Part shown: positions 36,780 through 46,364 of the stretch, one piece after another
Numbering within the stretch: the first letter of the stretch is position 1
Layout: each line of letters begins with the position of its first letter
Origin: Geomonas propionica
GTDB taxonomy: Bacteria; Desulfobacterota; Desulfuromonadia; Geobacterales; Geobacteraceae
Assembly (NCBI RefSeq): GCF_016458235.1
Contig: NZ_JAEMHK010000009.1
Span: 154,236-218,235 of the forward strand
Direction of reading: 5' to 3'
Length of the DNA stretch: 64,000 bases
Translations under genes and position numbers: made by a program
Notes under the pieces: model-generated
What the model saw: the letters and a program-made list of their open reading frames with translations, nothing else
Databases searched by the model: none
What the model was told of the DNA's origin: nothing

Positions 36780-37826
36780 CTGCCCGTCTTCACCGGACAA
36801 CTTTTAGCCATGCTCTCCGCGGCGCTCTTCGGCGTCTCCCCGGTCTTTTGCAAGCTGCTCATCGGGGACATGTCTCCGGCGCTGCTCGCCGGGCTGCTTT
36901 ACCTGGGCTCCGGGCTCGGCCTGCAGGTGCTGCTCCTGGTCCGGGGCAAGAGCTCCCTGGCGGAGCTGAGCCTGCTCTCCCCCGGGCACAGGCTGAAGCT
37001 TCTCGGCGCCGTCATCGCCGGCGGCATCGTCGCGCCGCTCTGCCTCGCCTTCGGCATCAAATACGGCACCGCCTCCGAGGTCTCCCTGCTGCTCAACCTG
37101 GAGACCGTCGCCACCACCCTGATCGCCTGGCTCGTCTTCAGGGAGTACATCGGCCCCTATGTCTGGTGTGGCAAGCTTCTGATCCTGGTCGGCGCAGGCC
37201 TCGTGGTGCTCAGGACGCAAGGAGGTTTCTCCTTCTCCCTCTCCGGTATCCTGGTCGTGGTCGCCTGCGTTTTTTGGGGCATCGACAACAACCTGACCCG
37301 CGACGTGGACGAGATCTCCTCCACGGTGCTGGCGTCGGTGAAGGGGCTCGCGGCGGGGCTCTTCTCGGTGGTGATGGCGCTGCTCTTCACCGCCGGTACG
37401 GCGACGCCGGGACAGATCGCCGGGGCGCTCGCCGTGGGCGCCATGAGCTACGGCCTGAGCCTGGTTCTCTTTGTGGAGGCCCTGCGCCAGATCGGCGCCG
37501 CCCGGACCGCCACCTTCTTCGCGGTCGGCCCCTTCTTCGGAACGCTGCTCTCGGTGGCGCTTTTGGGTGAGCGCCCCCCCGCCGCCTACTGGATTGCCAC
37601 CTTGCTGATGCTGGCCGGCATCCTGCTCCTCTACGTGGAGATGCACGGCCACCGCCATACCCACGACGAGTTGGCCCACGCCCATCCGCACCGTCAGGAC
37701 GACCATCACGATCACGATCACCCGGAAGGGGAGCAGGCGGAGCCGCACGACCATTTTCATGTTCACCGGCCGGTCACCCATTCACACGTGCACTGGCCTG
37801 ACCAGCATCACCGGCATGAGCACTAG
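36780..37826 (+). CDS. EamA/DMT-family transporter with histidine-rich C-terminal tail
   Basis: About 348 aa from CTG 36780 (338 from ATG 36810). GGAGG at 36769-36773 is 6 nt before the CTG and 36 nt before the ATG, and the first membrane helix (FTGQLLAMLSAALFGVSPVF) begins before the ATG, so a CTG start is likely. Ten predicted membrane helices in two EamA repeats follow. The last 60 residues are packed with His and Asp (HGHRHTHDELAHAHPH, DDHHDHDHPEG, HSHVHWPDQHHRHEH), a typical divalent-metal-binding tail. The substrate may be a metal or metal complex (Ni, Co, Zn), by analogy with other transporters bearing such tails; the EamA family itself mostly exports metabolites. It is followed 45 bp later by a DUF4337 gene. 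Confidence 0.85.
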   Translation: MPVFTGQLLAMLSAALFGVSPVFCKLLIGDMSPALLAGLLYLGSGLGLQVLLLVRGKSSLAELSLLSPGHRLKLLGAVIAGGIVAPLCLAFGIKYGTASEVSLLLNLETVATTLIAWLVFREYIGPYVWCGKLLILVGAGLVVLRTQGGFSFSLSGILVVVACVFWGIDNNLTRDVDEISSTVLASVKGLAAGLFSVVMALLFTAGTATPGQIAGALAVGAMSYGLSLVLFVEALRQIGAARTATFFAVGPFFGTLLSVALLGERPPAAYWIATLLMLAGILLLYVEMHGHRHTHDELAHAHPHRQDDHHDHDHPEGEQAEPHDHFHVHRPVTHSHVHWPDQHHRHEH

Positions 37827-37871
37827 CTGCCGCCGCAACGACCAACACCATTACCAGCAGGAGGTATGACA

Positions 37872-38399
37872 ATGGCAGAAGAAAAGAAGGAACCCTGGCT
37901 CAACTACCTGGCACTCAGCACGGTGATCCTCGCCGTCTGCGCCACGCTGGCCACCTTCAAAGGGGGCGGCTTCTCGACCCGGTCGGTCCTGGCGCAGAAC
38001 CAGGCCTCCGACCAGTGGGCCTTTTACCAGGCCAAGAGCATCAAGCAGTCCCTGGCCGAAACCGAGCAGGGGCAGTTGGAACGCGAGCTCCTGAGGACCC
38101 GCGAGAATGAGGTCGCCGCTGCCATGGAGGCCAGGGTGCAGGCGCTGAAGGGAAAGATCGCCAAGTACGACCAGGAGAAGGCCAAGATCCAGGACGACGC
38201 CAAGAAACTCGAGAAGGAGAGGGATGATGCGCAGCGCCATGGCCGTCCCTTCGGGCTCGCCGTCATCTTCCTGCAGATCGCCATCCTGCTCTCCTCCATC
38301 GCCGCCCTTTTGAAGAAGAAGATCATCTGGGTGGCCGGCGTCGCCGTCGGCATCTGCGGCCTGGTCCAGTTCGCCAACGGCTTCCTGCTCTTCATGTAG
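37872..38399 (+). CDS. DUF4337 membrane protein
   Basis: 175 aa from ATG 37872. AGGAGG lies 7 nt upstream; an ATG at 37866 is too close to it. The N-terminal helix (WLNYLALSTVILAVCATLATF) and two C-terminal helices flank a long coiled-coil segment at about 65-125 (Glu/Lys/Gln-rich), the plan of DUF4337. Function unknown. It probably shares a transcript with the EamA transporter, ending at the terminator at 38420. Confidence 0.85.
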   Translation: MAEEKKEPWLNYLALSTVILAVCATLATFKGGGFSTRSVLAQNQASDQWAFYQAKSIKQSLAETEQGQLERELLRTRENEVAAAMEARVQALKGKIAKYDQEKAKIQDDAKKLEKERDDAQRHGRPFGLAVIFLQIAILLSSIAALLKKKIIWVAGVAVGICGLVQFANGFLLFM

Positions 38400-38419
38400 C
38401 CACCGCCAGAGGTAAACGC

Positions 38420-38455
38420 AAAAGGGGGACGCCGCCAAAGCCGCGTCCCCCTTTT
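38420..38455 (+). terminator. Rho-independent terminator after the DUF4337 gene
   Basis: A 13-bp perfect stem (AAAAGGGGGACGC at 38420-38432 with 38443-38455) with a 10-nt loop; the right arm ends in TTTT. Confidence 0.9.
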
Positions 38456-38572
38456 CGTATGGGTGCTATAAAATTCGGTACTAATCACAGCCTTGTCTTG
38501 CCGCGAAGCTCACGGTCTTTGCGTCCCCCCTTGCGTAGGCTCTTCTGGCAATTCCGGGGAGCTGTTGCAGTT

Positions 38573-38679
38573 GCCCCCTCCCCTTGCGGGAGGGGGGTAG
38601 GGGGTGGGGGAAGATGCCATCATTTCCGCTGCTTGCGGCTTCACCCACCCCCCGCCCCCTCCCGTCAAGGGAGGGGGAG
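38573..38679. repeat. G/C-rich inverted repeat overlapping the 3' end of the adenosine deaminase gene
   Basis: The left arm 38573-38610 (GCCCCCTCCCCTTGCGGGAG and on) is complementary, with a few mismatches, to the right arm 38643-38679 (ACCCACCCCCCGCCCCCTCC and on). The right arm supplies the stop codon and last residues (GLPLP) of the reverse-strand gene at 38665. Confidence 0.7.
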
Positions 38680-40371
38680 TCCCCGAAGGCTCATCTTCCC
38701 GAAAAACTTCCCGTAGTTGCGCCAGTACTCCTTCAGCCGTGCCTCGTACTCCCACTGGGCCGCCGCCTTGGCGCTTTGCCTCAGAAAACTCCCGCAGCGC
38801 TCCGTCACGGTAACGGAACCGGGTGTATCTCCGGAGCAGGCCTCGACCGGCTTTTCCTTCGCCACATCAGCCCACAGCGGCGACCCCGGCATGAAACTGT
38901 ACTGCAGGCTGTTGCGCCCGAGGTACTGCAGGTCGTCCCGGGTGAGGCCGTATTTCCGGACCCCGTAGATCCACTCGTCGGTGAGGTTCGCGTGGCTCAC
39001 CCCCTCGTCGTCGCTGGCGAAAGCGACCGGGACCCCGTAGGCGCGGTACTGGGTGAAGGGATGCGCAGCGCCGGCGATGCCGAGGATCTGCGCGTTGCTG
39101 GTGAACATGATCTCCACCAGGGCGTTGTTGCGCCTGATGATGTCGGCCACTTCCGACTTCTCCTCCTCCTTGAGGAAGGCAAAGGAGACCCCGTGGCCGA
39201 TCCGCCTGGACCCCGCCTTGAGCGTGCCGGTCAGGTGCTCCTTCAGAGCCGGGTTGCCTGCTCCTACGAAACAGGGGGTGAGCTCGCCGGCGTGCAGCGC
39301 GATGTTCACCTTCGGGAAAGACTGGTGGAAGTAGCCGAAGATCCGCATCTGGTCCTGGAATCCCGTCAGGGAGACCGGGGCGTCCTCCTTGCTGAGCAGG
39401 TTCACCCCGACCACCCGGTTCTCCGCAGAAGAGAGCAGCGTGGAGAAAGCCGCCTGGGTGAAAACCTTGGCGAGGTCGGGGGTGCCGTCACCCAAGGCGG
39501 AGGTCCGGTTCACCGTCGCGACGAAGGCGTAGGAAACGCGGCAGGCCCCCTCGGCGTCGGGGCGGTCGCAGTTGAGCAGGCTCCGGGTCTTGTTCACGTA
39601 CTGCGCAATCTCGGTCCGGGCGGCGACTACCGTGTCGCTCATCCCGGCGTCGAGCAGGAAGCGCTGCATGGCGGGGAACTGGCGGCTGTCCCGGTAGAAG
39701 GCCTGCTCGGGGAATTTCTGCCTCAGTTGCCGGGCCAGCGCGCTCACCGCCGAGGACTGGAAGGAGAGCATGGTCTCCAGGTAGGAAACGCCGTCCCGAT
39801 GGGACTGCCTCAGCACCTCCGCAAGCATGAGGGGCGTGTCGCAGGCGTTATCGGAGACGGCGCGGAACCTGGCGAAGGTGGCGAAGAAGTGATCGTGCCC
39901 CGCCTGGATATCGGGATAACCGAAGCGGTACATGGAAAGGGACTGCAGGATCCCGTCCTGCTCCGCGGGGGATGCCCCGGAGACCGGCCTGAAGCCGTCC
40001 CCGCACCCTCCGGTGGAGGTGCCCGGTTCCAGCGTGTAGCGCCCGGTCTTGCCTTCGGGGCCGTAGCAGACCCCGTCGGCGGCGCCCAGCGCCAGGTATT
40101 TTTCCGCGGCGACAGTGCCGGAGAGATGGTTGTGGAGATCCGCTCCCTTGGGAAACAGGCGCAGCGCCTCGGCGAGTTCCGGTTGCTCCTTCCTGGTCTG
40201 CTCGATCACGCCCGCGTATTCCCGCACCGCGTCGTTGGGGCGAGCGCAGATCTGCACGCCGATTGGGCCGGAGGAGGGGAGATCTGTGGCCCCTGGGGCC
40301 GGCGTTGCGCTGAACAGCGCTGCCGTGAGGAGTGCCGCCAGTGGGCGGGCAGCCTTGGTGAAAAGGGTCAT
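38665..40371 (-). CDS. Exported adenosine deaminase-like metal-dependent hydrolase
   Basis: 568 aa from the ATG at 40371 (GGGAGAGAG upstream). A signal sequence with RPLAALLTAALFSATPAPGA suggests export. Metal-site and catalytic motifs of the adenosine deaminase family are visible: DLHNHLSG (His pair), NIALHAGE, RIGHGVSFAF and FASDDEGVSH. It is longer than cytosolic Add, as are extracellular ADGF-type enzymes. The expected reaction is adenosine to inosine plus ammonia in the periplasm, for purine or nitrogen scavenging. The extreme C-terminus runs into an intergenic repeat and may be altered. Confidence 0.88.
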   Translation of the reverse strand: MTLFTKAARPLAALLTAALFSATPAPGATDLPSSGPIGVQICARPNDAVREYAGVIEQTRKEQPELAEALRLFPKGADLHNHLSGTVAAEKYLALGAADGVCYGPEGKTGRYTLEPGTSTGGCGDGFRPVSGASPAEQDGILQSLSMYRFGYPDIQAGHDHFFATFARFRAVSDNACDTPLMLAEVLRQSHRDGVSYLETMLSFQSSAVSALARQLRQKFPEQAFYRDSRQFPAMQRFLLDAGMSDTVVAARTEIAQYVNKTRSLLNCDRPDAEGACRVSYAFVATVNRTSALGDGTPDLAKVFTQAAFSTLLSSAENRVVGVNLLSKEDAPVSLTGFQDQMRIFGYFHQSFPKVNIALHAGELTPCFVGAGNPALKEHLTGTLKAGSRRIGHGVSFAFLKEEEKSEVADIIRRNNALVEIMFTSNAQILGIAGAAHPFTQYRAYGVPVAFASDDEGVSHANLTDEWIYGVRKYGLTRDDLQYLGRNSLQYSFMPGSPLWADVAKEKPVEACSGDTPGSVTVTERCGSFLRQSAKAAAQWEYEARLKEYWRNYGKFFGKMSLRGLPLP

Positions 40372-40575
40372 GGGGCTCTCTCCCGGTTGAAGATGGGTGG
40401 CGGGTGTATTGGAAAAGGCGAATCTAAGCCCGTTCGCACCCGTTGTCAACACGCAGTAGGGCCGCAGCGCCGGTCGTGGCCAGCTGCCGACTTGAAGCCG
40501 GGATGAAAGCGCGTATAGTTACCCGGTTGCATGCGGCGCCATTGCCGCGGGATGTCGGCGCCAATGGAGGGGATC

Positions 40576-41511
40576 ATGATCTACCGCACCTTGGGGAATA
40601 CCGGCGAGAAGGTATCGGCGATCGGAGTAGGGGGGTGGCACCTGGGGTTGCCACGGGTCAGCGAGGCGGACAGCATCCGCATCGTGCGTGCGGCGATCGA
40701 CCGCGGCATCACCTTCATGGACAACTGCTGGGATTACAACGAGGGCGCCAGTGAGGTCAGGATGGGCAAGGCGCTGCGGGACGGTTACCGGGACAAGGTT
40801 TTCCTGATGACCAAAATCGACGGCCGCTCCCGCGCGGAGGCCGCCCGGCAGCTCGACCAGTCGCTGCAAAGGCTGCAGGTCGAGACGATCGACCTGGTCC
40901 AGCACCACGAGGTGCTCCGTTTCGAGGACCCGCACCGGATCTTCGACGAGGAGGGGGCGCATCAGGCGCTTTTGGACGCGCGCCAGGCCGGCAAGATCCG
41001 CTACCTCGGTTTCACCGGGCACAAGGACCCGCAGATCCACCTGCACATGCTCAGGGTCGCGGCGGCCGCCGGGTTCCGCTTCGACGCGGTGCAGATGCCC
41101 CTGAACGTGATGGATGCCCACTTCAGGAGCTTCGAGCAGTTGGTGCTCCCCGAACTGGTGCGGGAGGGGATCGGGGTGCTCGGCATGAAGTCCATGGCCA
41201 ACGGCATCCTGCTCAAGTCAGGGACGGTCGATCCCGTCGAGTGTCTGCACTACGCCCTGCATCTTCCGACCTCCGTGGTTATCACCGGGATCGACAGCAT
41301 GGAGATTCTGGACCAGGCCTGTCAGGCGGCGGACAGTTTCCGTCCATTCGAGCCCGTCGAGCTGGAGTCGCTGTTGTCGCGCACCGTCGAGGCCGCCCGC
41401 ACCGGCTACTACGAGCCCTTCAAGACCACTTCGCTCTTCGACGGCACCGCCGCCAATCCGCAATGGCTCGGCGACGAGCCCGAGCGTTTGCGTCAGTTCT
41501 TCACCCGCTAG
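40576..41511 (+). CDS. Aldo/keto reductase
   Basis: 311 aa from ATG 40576 (GGAGGGG upstream; the open frame starts at 40531). The TIM-barrel AKR signature is present: MIYRTLGNTGEKVSAIGVGG, GITFMDNCWDYNEGASE (catalytic Asp/Tyr), LMTKIDG (catalytic Lys), TIDLVQHHEVLR (catalytic His region) and IRYLGFTGHKDP. No C-terminal ferredoxin domain is present. NADPH-dependent carbonyl reduction is expected; the substrate is unknown. It is monocistronic and convergent with a chemoreceptor gene. Confidence 0.92.
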   Translation: MIYRTLGNTGEKVSAIGVGGWHLGLPRVSEADSIRIVRAAIDRGITFMDNCWDYNEGASEVRMGKALRDGYRDKVFLMTKIDGRSRAEAARQLDQSLQRLQVETIDLVQHHEVLRFEDPHRIFDEEGAHQALLDARQAGKIRYLGFTGHKDPQIHLHMLRVAAAAGFRFDAVQMPLNVMDAHFRSFEQLVLPELVREGIGVLGMKSMANGILLKSGTVDPVECLHYALHLPTSVVITGIDSMEILDQACQAADSFRPFEPVELESLLSRTVEAARTGYYEPFKTTSLFDGTAANPQWLGDEPERLRQFFTR

Positions 41512-41527
41512 TCCTGTAGGACGTGCT

Positions 41528-43528
41528 CTAACCTCTCCCCCCACATCGTCCCTCGAGCTGCTCCAGTATCCCCAGCAGTACCTCGGAGGCCGTGACCATC
41601 TCCGCGCAGAGTTCCGCCGCCCTGACCCGATCGCCGTTGTTGCAGGCGATGACCGCCTGCTTGCCCAGTTCATGGACCTTGGCGTGCGGCGGGTCGATCT
41701 GCCGATAGAGGTCGCTGTGGCCGCAGTCCTCCCTTCCTTTGCCCTGGTACCACTTCCCGAAGGCGCAGGTGAGGTGGGTGGGGAGTGCCTGGGGATCGAT
41801 TTTGATGCTGCCGTCCAGGTGCCCCTTGATCTTGCCCACGAAGATCATGTGCGCGCTCCTCGCCCTGCTGATCACCAGCGCCGCATCCTCGTTGATCTTG
41901 AACTTGCCCAAAAGCGCCATCAGCTCTTCCGCCATGGTGAGCAGGTGGTTCGCTTCGTGCGTGGTGCGCTGCGTTTCCGAAGAAGTGTCGCGCGCTATCT
42001 CGGTCACCCGCTGCACGCTTGCCGCTATCTCGTGCGTCGTCGCGCTCTGTTCCTCCGCTGCGGTCGCGATCTGGGCCAGCTCGCCGGTCACCCCCTCGAT
42101 GCTGGTGATGATGTTTTGCAGCGCCTGCCCCGACAGCTGCGCCCCCTGGGACCCCTGCTCGACCACGGACACCCCGTGCTCCATCGATCGCACCGCCGCC
42201 CTGGTTTCCGCCTGGATGGCGCCGATCATCGACCCGATCTCCTTGGTCGCCCTCGTGGTCCTCTCCGCCAGGGCGCGCACCTCGTCGGCCACCACTGCGA
42301 AACCCCGTCCCTGTTCCCCCGCCCGCGCGGCTTCTATCGCAGCGTTCAGCGCCAGCAGGTTGGTCTGGTCGGCGATCTCCTCGATGGTGCCGATGATCTC
42401 CCCGATCTGGTCGGACCGCCGCCCGAGGCCGGCCACAGTTGTTGCCGATTCCCGGACCAACTCCGCTATCTGGTGCATCCCCGCCACGGTCTCGTTTACC
42501 ACGTGGGCCCCGTCGGAGGCGACGCGGGTGGTGGTGGTTCCCCCCTGCGCGGCCTGGGCGCAGCTGCGGGCGATGTCCTGGGAGGTCGCCGACATCTCCT
42601 CGCTGGCGGTGGCGACCGAAACCGACTGGGCCGCCAGGTCGTCGGCGTTGCGGTTTATCTGCTTGGCCATGCCGTGCACCTTGCTGGAACCGATCACCAC
42701 GTTGATGCTTACCTTGAGCACGCTTGCCACCAGCGTATGCAGGGTCTCGATGAAGGTGTTCATGTTGCCGGCCAGCGCCCCCAGTTCGTCCGAGCGCCCT
42801 CCCTTGATGCTCCTGGAGAGGTCTCCGTCCCCCGAGGCGATCGCCTCCACCGCCTTTACCATTTCGTGGAGGGGATGCGTGATCGAGCGCGCTATGAACC
42901 AGGTCAGCAAAAGGGTCAAAGCGAGCACCACGAAGAGTCCCGCGCCGATGTAGAACTGCGTCCGTAACAGCGTGGCCTGCACGTCATCGAGATAGATGCC
43001 GGTTCCCACCACCCAGCCCCAGGGGCGGAACAGCTCCACGTAGGAAAGCTTCGGCTGCGGGGAGCCGGCGGCGCCCTTGGGCCACTGGTAGCTGACGAAG
43101 CCTTTTCCCTTTTCGTTGCACGCCCGCACCATCTCCACGAACAGCAGTTTTCCCGTCGGATCCTTGAACTGCCCCAGTTCCTTGCCGTTCAGCTCCGGCT
43201 TGAGGGGATGAACCACCATCCTCGGGGATAGGTCGTTGATCCACAGGTAATTGGTCCCCTGGTACCGGGCCGCCACGACCTCCTGGATCGTCCTGCGCTG
43301 TGCTTCCTCCTTGGTGAGGGTGCCCCGGTCGACCTGGTCCTGGTACCACTTCATCCTGCTGGTCGCCTGCTGCACCATGGCGCGCACCGTTTCCTCGCGC
43401 TCGTTCATGATCAGCGTGCGCAGGTACGGGGTCAGCAGGAACACGGATATCGCCACCAGCAGCAGCCAGGATAGCAGCGTGGCGCTGATGATTTTTTGAA
43501 ATATGCCCCAATCGCGAAAACGTTTCAT
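41528..43528 (-). CDS. Methyl-accepting chemotaxis protein with single Cache domain and C-terminal CZB zinc-binding domain
   Basis: 666 aa. A membrane helix at about 12-33, a periplasmic single-Cache-type domain ([49 protein letters not shown]), a second helix near 190-212, then HAMP and the signalling hairpin tip [22 protein letters not shown]. The C-terminal 130 residues form a CZB domain with [24 protein letters not shown] and HAKVHELG, which binds zinc and in other bacteria senses hypochlorous acid or zinc. The Cache type often binds small carboxylates such as acetate or propionate. The ATG at 43528 begins [12 protein letters not shown]. Confidence 0.93.
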   Translation of the reverse strand: MKRFRDWGIFQKIISATLLSWLLLVAISVFLLTPYLRTLIMNEREETVRAMVQQATSRMKWYQDQVDRGTLTKEEAQRRTIQEVVAARYQGTNYLWINDLSPRMVVHPLKPELNGKELGQFKDPTGKLLFVEMVRACNEKGKGFVSYQWPKGAAGSPQPKLSYVELFRPWGWVVGTGIYLDDVQATLLRTQFYIGAGLFVVLALTLLLTWFIARSITHPLHEMVKAVEAIASGDGDLSRSIKGGRSDELGALAGNMNTFIETLHTLVASVLKVSINVVIGSSKVHGMAKQINRNADDLAAQSVSVATASEEMSATSQDIARSCAQAAQGGTTTTRVASDGAHVVNETVAGMHQIAELVRESATTVAGLGRRSDQIGEIIGTIEEIADQTNLLALNAAIEAARAGEQGRGFAVVADEVRALAERTTRATKEIGSMIGAIQAETRAAVRSMEHGVSVVEQGSQGAQLSGQALQNIITSIEGVTGELAQIATAAEEQSATTHEIAASVQRVTEIARDTSSETQRTTHEANHLLTMAEELMALLGKFKINEDAALVISRARSAHMIFVGKIKGHLDGSIKIDPQALPTHLTCAFGKWYQGKGREDCGHSDLYRQIDPPHAKVHELGKQAVIACNNGDRVRAAELCAEMVTASEVLLGILEQLEGRCGGRG

Positions 43529-43719
43529 TACATCTCTCTCCTCTGCAAAGCCGGGTGCGGCGTGTCGTGGTTCGGGTACGGATAGTGCTCGTAGTATCGG
43601 CGGCTTGCGCTTGTTTCTTTAGCGAATTTATCTCCATTCGCCCCGGCGTGCTGCAGAAGGCTTCCCAGTGAAACGTGAGTTGCTCTTCTTACCCGTCCAT
43701 CCGCGTCCTGCGCAAACAA

Positions 43720-43752
43720 AAAGAGCCGGCGCTTTCCACGCGCCGGCTCTTT
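43720..43752. terminator. Rho-independent terminator of the second chemoreceptor gene
   Basis: A 13-bp perfect stem AAAGAGCCGGCGC (43720-43732) / GCGCCGGCTCTTT (43740-43752) with a 7-nt loop and T/A runs on both sides. It lies 34 bp past the reverse-strand stop at 43786. Confidence 0.85.
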
Positions 43753-43785
43753 GTTCTTCACTTCCTTTTAGGTCTGGAGCACCGG

Positions 43786-45924
43786 TTAAATCGGCATCCT
43801 CCCCGCAGACACGGTCTCCCCCCGGAGCCGGAAGGCCCCCGCGCCCTGCTGCAGCACTTCCACCTGGCTGGCAAGGTCGCTGGCGCCGGACTCCAACTGG
43901 GCGGCCGCTTGCAGGCAGCGGTCCGCATCCGCGTGAATCTCGGTCACCGCCGACGCGATCTGCTGGTTCTCTTTTGCCTGCACCGCGCAGGCCGCCTCTA
44001 TCTTCCTGGACATCTCGCTCACGTCGAGGATCGAGTCGGAGATCGAGCGCCCCACCTTGCTCTGCTCCCCGGTGGCGCTGTGGAACTGCGCGGCGAGCTC
44101 CCGCATCTCCTCCGCGGCGAACATGATCGCCTCCTTGGCCCCGGCCTGCTCCCTGATCGCCCTTTCGATCTTCTCGGTCATGTGGGTGACCCGGTCCATC
44201 GCCTCACGGATGAGGCTGGTCCCCTTGGCCTGCTCGGCGGTTGCGAGCGCGATGCCGCTGACGTGGCTTCGGGCGCCGGAGACGCCGCTCACAATCTTTT
44301 CCAGCGCCGCGCTGGAACGGGTGCTGAGCTCCTCGCCCGCCGCGATGCGCTGGTCCGCCTCCTTGATCGCCTTGACCGCGTGCTCAGTTTCCAACTGCAC
44401 CGCCTCGATCAGCGCCGCGATCTCGTTGGTGGAGTTCGCCGTGCTGGAGGCGAGCATCTTGATCTCCTCGGCCACCACGCCGAACGCCTTGCCGTGCGTG
44501 CCGGCCTGGGCCGCGATGATGCTGGCGTTCAGGGCGAGCAGCGAGGTCCTCTTGGCGATGTCGTCGATCACGGAAGAAATCGCGCCGATCTCGTGGGTCC
44601 TGGAGGTGAGGGTGGCGATGACCTGGTTGGTGACCCCCGAGGAGGAGCGGATGTCGTTCATCCCTTGGCGCATGGCGCGCATCGCTTCCACCCCCTTCAA
44701 GGCGTCCTCCTCGACACCTTGCGCCACTTCCGCCGTCAGCAGCGCGTTTTCCTTGACGCTGTTGGTAGCCGCCTCCAGTTCCAGGATCGAGGAAGCGGTG
44801 GAAAGCGACGAGGAGACCAGCGACTTGGTGTGCTCGCCGATTTCGCCTGTGGCCGTGGCGCTTTGCATCATGGCCGCGGTCACCTCGGCCACCAGGTGGG
44901 TGAGCCGCCCCGCGTTGAGGGCGACCTCGTCGGTGCTAGCCGTCATCTCCAGGATCGCCGAGGAGGACTCGGAGGCGGCCTGGGCCAGGCGCTGGGTCCC
45001 GTTCCGGATCTCTTCCGCCTTGTCCGCTATGGTTCGCACGTAGGCCGAGGCCTCGGTCACCTTGTCCTGCTGGTGCCTGGCTGCCGCCACGGCGTGCACC
45101 GCCTCCTCAGCCAGCCGCCCCGAAATCCCCTGCAGCGCCCCGGCCGATCCGGCGACGCGGCTGATCATGCCGCACAGCCCCGCCACCATTGTCTTCAGCG
45201 AGCCGAGGAGCTTACCCGCCTCGTCTCCCCCGCCGGCCGGGATAGCCACGGTGAGGTCACCTTCAGCCACGGCCTCGGTGATGGCCACCGCCTTGGCCAA
45301 GGGAGCGAGCAGCATCCTCGTGAACCAGGCCGCGATGCAACTGGCCAGGATGGTAAAGCCGATGGCGAGGGCGATGACCACGGTCCTGGTATGTTCGAAG
45401 GACTGCAGGAAGTCGGCGGCCTTCACGCCGACGTAGAGCGCGCCGATGACATGGCCGCCGGCGTCGAGGATCGGGTCGTAGGCGGTGAAATAGGGGATGT
45501 TGAGGATGGGGGCGATGCCGCGATAATGCTCTCCCTTGCGGAACACCGCCTCGAAGGCCGGCCCCTGTAGCTTGGTCCCCACCGCCCTGGTGCCGTCCTC
45601 CTTGATGACGTTGGTCGCCACCCGTTCGTCGTTCATGAAGATGGTCGCCGTCCCGCCGCAGATCTTGGCCACCTTGTCGGGGAGTTCGTTGTTGTCGTTG
45701 ATGACGTAGTCGCCGGCCATGAGGCGGTTGTCCACGATCTTCAGCTCTCCCTTCTGCCTCAAAAGCTCCCAGAAGGTGTTGAGCCTGCTTTCCTGCGATG
45801 CCGTCGCCACGCGCACCATTTCCTGTCGCATCTGCGTGAGCGATATATACGTCGTGACGGTTACCGCCGTAATGACGATGACGATAATGAGTGCCGTGAT
45901 CTTCTTTACAATGCTTGCTTTCAC
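43786..45924 (-). CDS. Methyl-accepting chemotaxis protein with Cache-type periplasmic sensor
   Basis: 712 aa from a GTG at 45924 (AAGGAT upstream). Two membrane helices at about 8-28 and 180-202 flank a Cache domain with VAKICGGTATIFMNDERVAT, GTRAVGTKLQGPAFEAV and HVIGALYVGVKAADFLQ, a Cache_3/Cache_2-like arrangement. HAMP (MLLAPLAKAVAITEAVAEGD) leads into a long coiled-coil signalling domain with a tip IDDIAKRTSLLALNASIIAAQA that differs from the canonical [18 protein letters not shown], so it may couple to a different Che pathway from the neighbouring receptor. No CZB domain. Confidence 0.9.
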   Translation of the reverse strand: MKASIVKKITALIIVIVITAVTVTTYISLTQMRQEMVRVATASQESRLNTFWELLRQKGELKIVDNRLMAGDYVINDNNELPDKVAKICGGTATIFMNDERVATNVIKEDGTRAVGTKLQGPAFEAVFRKGEHYRGIAPILNIPYFTAYDPILDAGGHVIGALYVGVKAADFLQSFEHTRTVVIALAIGFTILASCIAAWFTRMLLAPLAKAVAITEAVAEGDLTVAIPAGGGDEAGKLLGSLKTMVAGLCGMISRVAGSAGALQGISGRLAEEAVHAVAAARHQQDKVTEASAYVRTIADKAEEIRNGTQRLAQAASESSSAILEMTASTDEVALNAGRLTHLVAEVTAAMMQSATATGEIGEHTKSLVSSSLSTASSILELEAATNSVKENALLTAEVAQGVEEDALKGVEAMRAMRQGMNDIRSSSGVTNQVIATLTSRTHEIGAISSVIDDIAKRTSLLALNASIIAAQAGTHGKAFGVVAEEIKMLASSTANSTNEIAALIEAVQLETEHAVKAIKEADQRIAAGEELSTRSSAALEKIVSGVSGARSHVSGIALATAEQAKGTSLIREAMDRVTHMTEKIERAIREQAGAKEAIMFAAEEMRELAAQFHSATGEQSKVGRSISDSILDVSEMSRKIEAACAVQAKENQQIASAVTEIHADADRCLQAAAQLESGASDLASQVEVLQQGAGAFRLRGETVSAGRMPI

Positions 45925-46364
45925 AGAAATATCCTTATAGATCCGGTGCTGTTGCTTATCAACAACACGAAGTACTGTTACAAAGCCTGTTCATCTCTTG
46001 ATTTTCGATAAAACACCGGTGAATAACCGTGGTTTTTACCAATGGATAGAAAGGTTTAATTGGTTTAAGTATAGGATTTGATTGTGAATATTTTGTATTA
46101 CATTTGGTGCCGGCCGTTTATAGCCGAAAAAAGGATCAGCATCAAGTTCTTCGTGGTTGAGGATGTGTATACACTATGGCGAGATAGGAATGCATATGCG
46201 GAAAGTATCTGATGCACAGTTTGAGGAACTTCATGCTGCGCGTGGACTGTGGTGGGCGATGCAGTGGAAAGGAGGTTAGCGGAGGATTTCGCCAAGGCGA
46301 GTCAGCGCCCCCGCGTCCTCCCCTTTGCGAAGGGGAGACAGAGGGGATTTGTCTTTTGCTGCTC
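45925..46364. other. A+T-rich intergenic region
   Basis: 440 bp between the chemoreceptor promoter side and the end of the glycosyltransferase gene. The first half is unusually A+T-rich for this genome (45950-46140). I see no gene, repeat or clear terminator in it. Confidence 0.4.
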
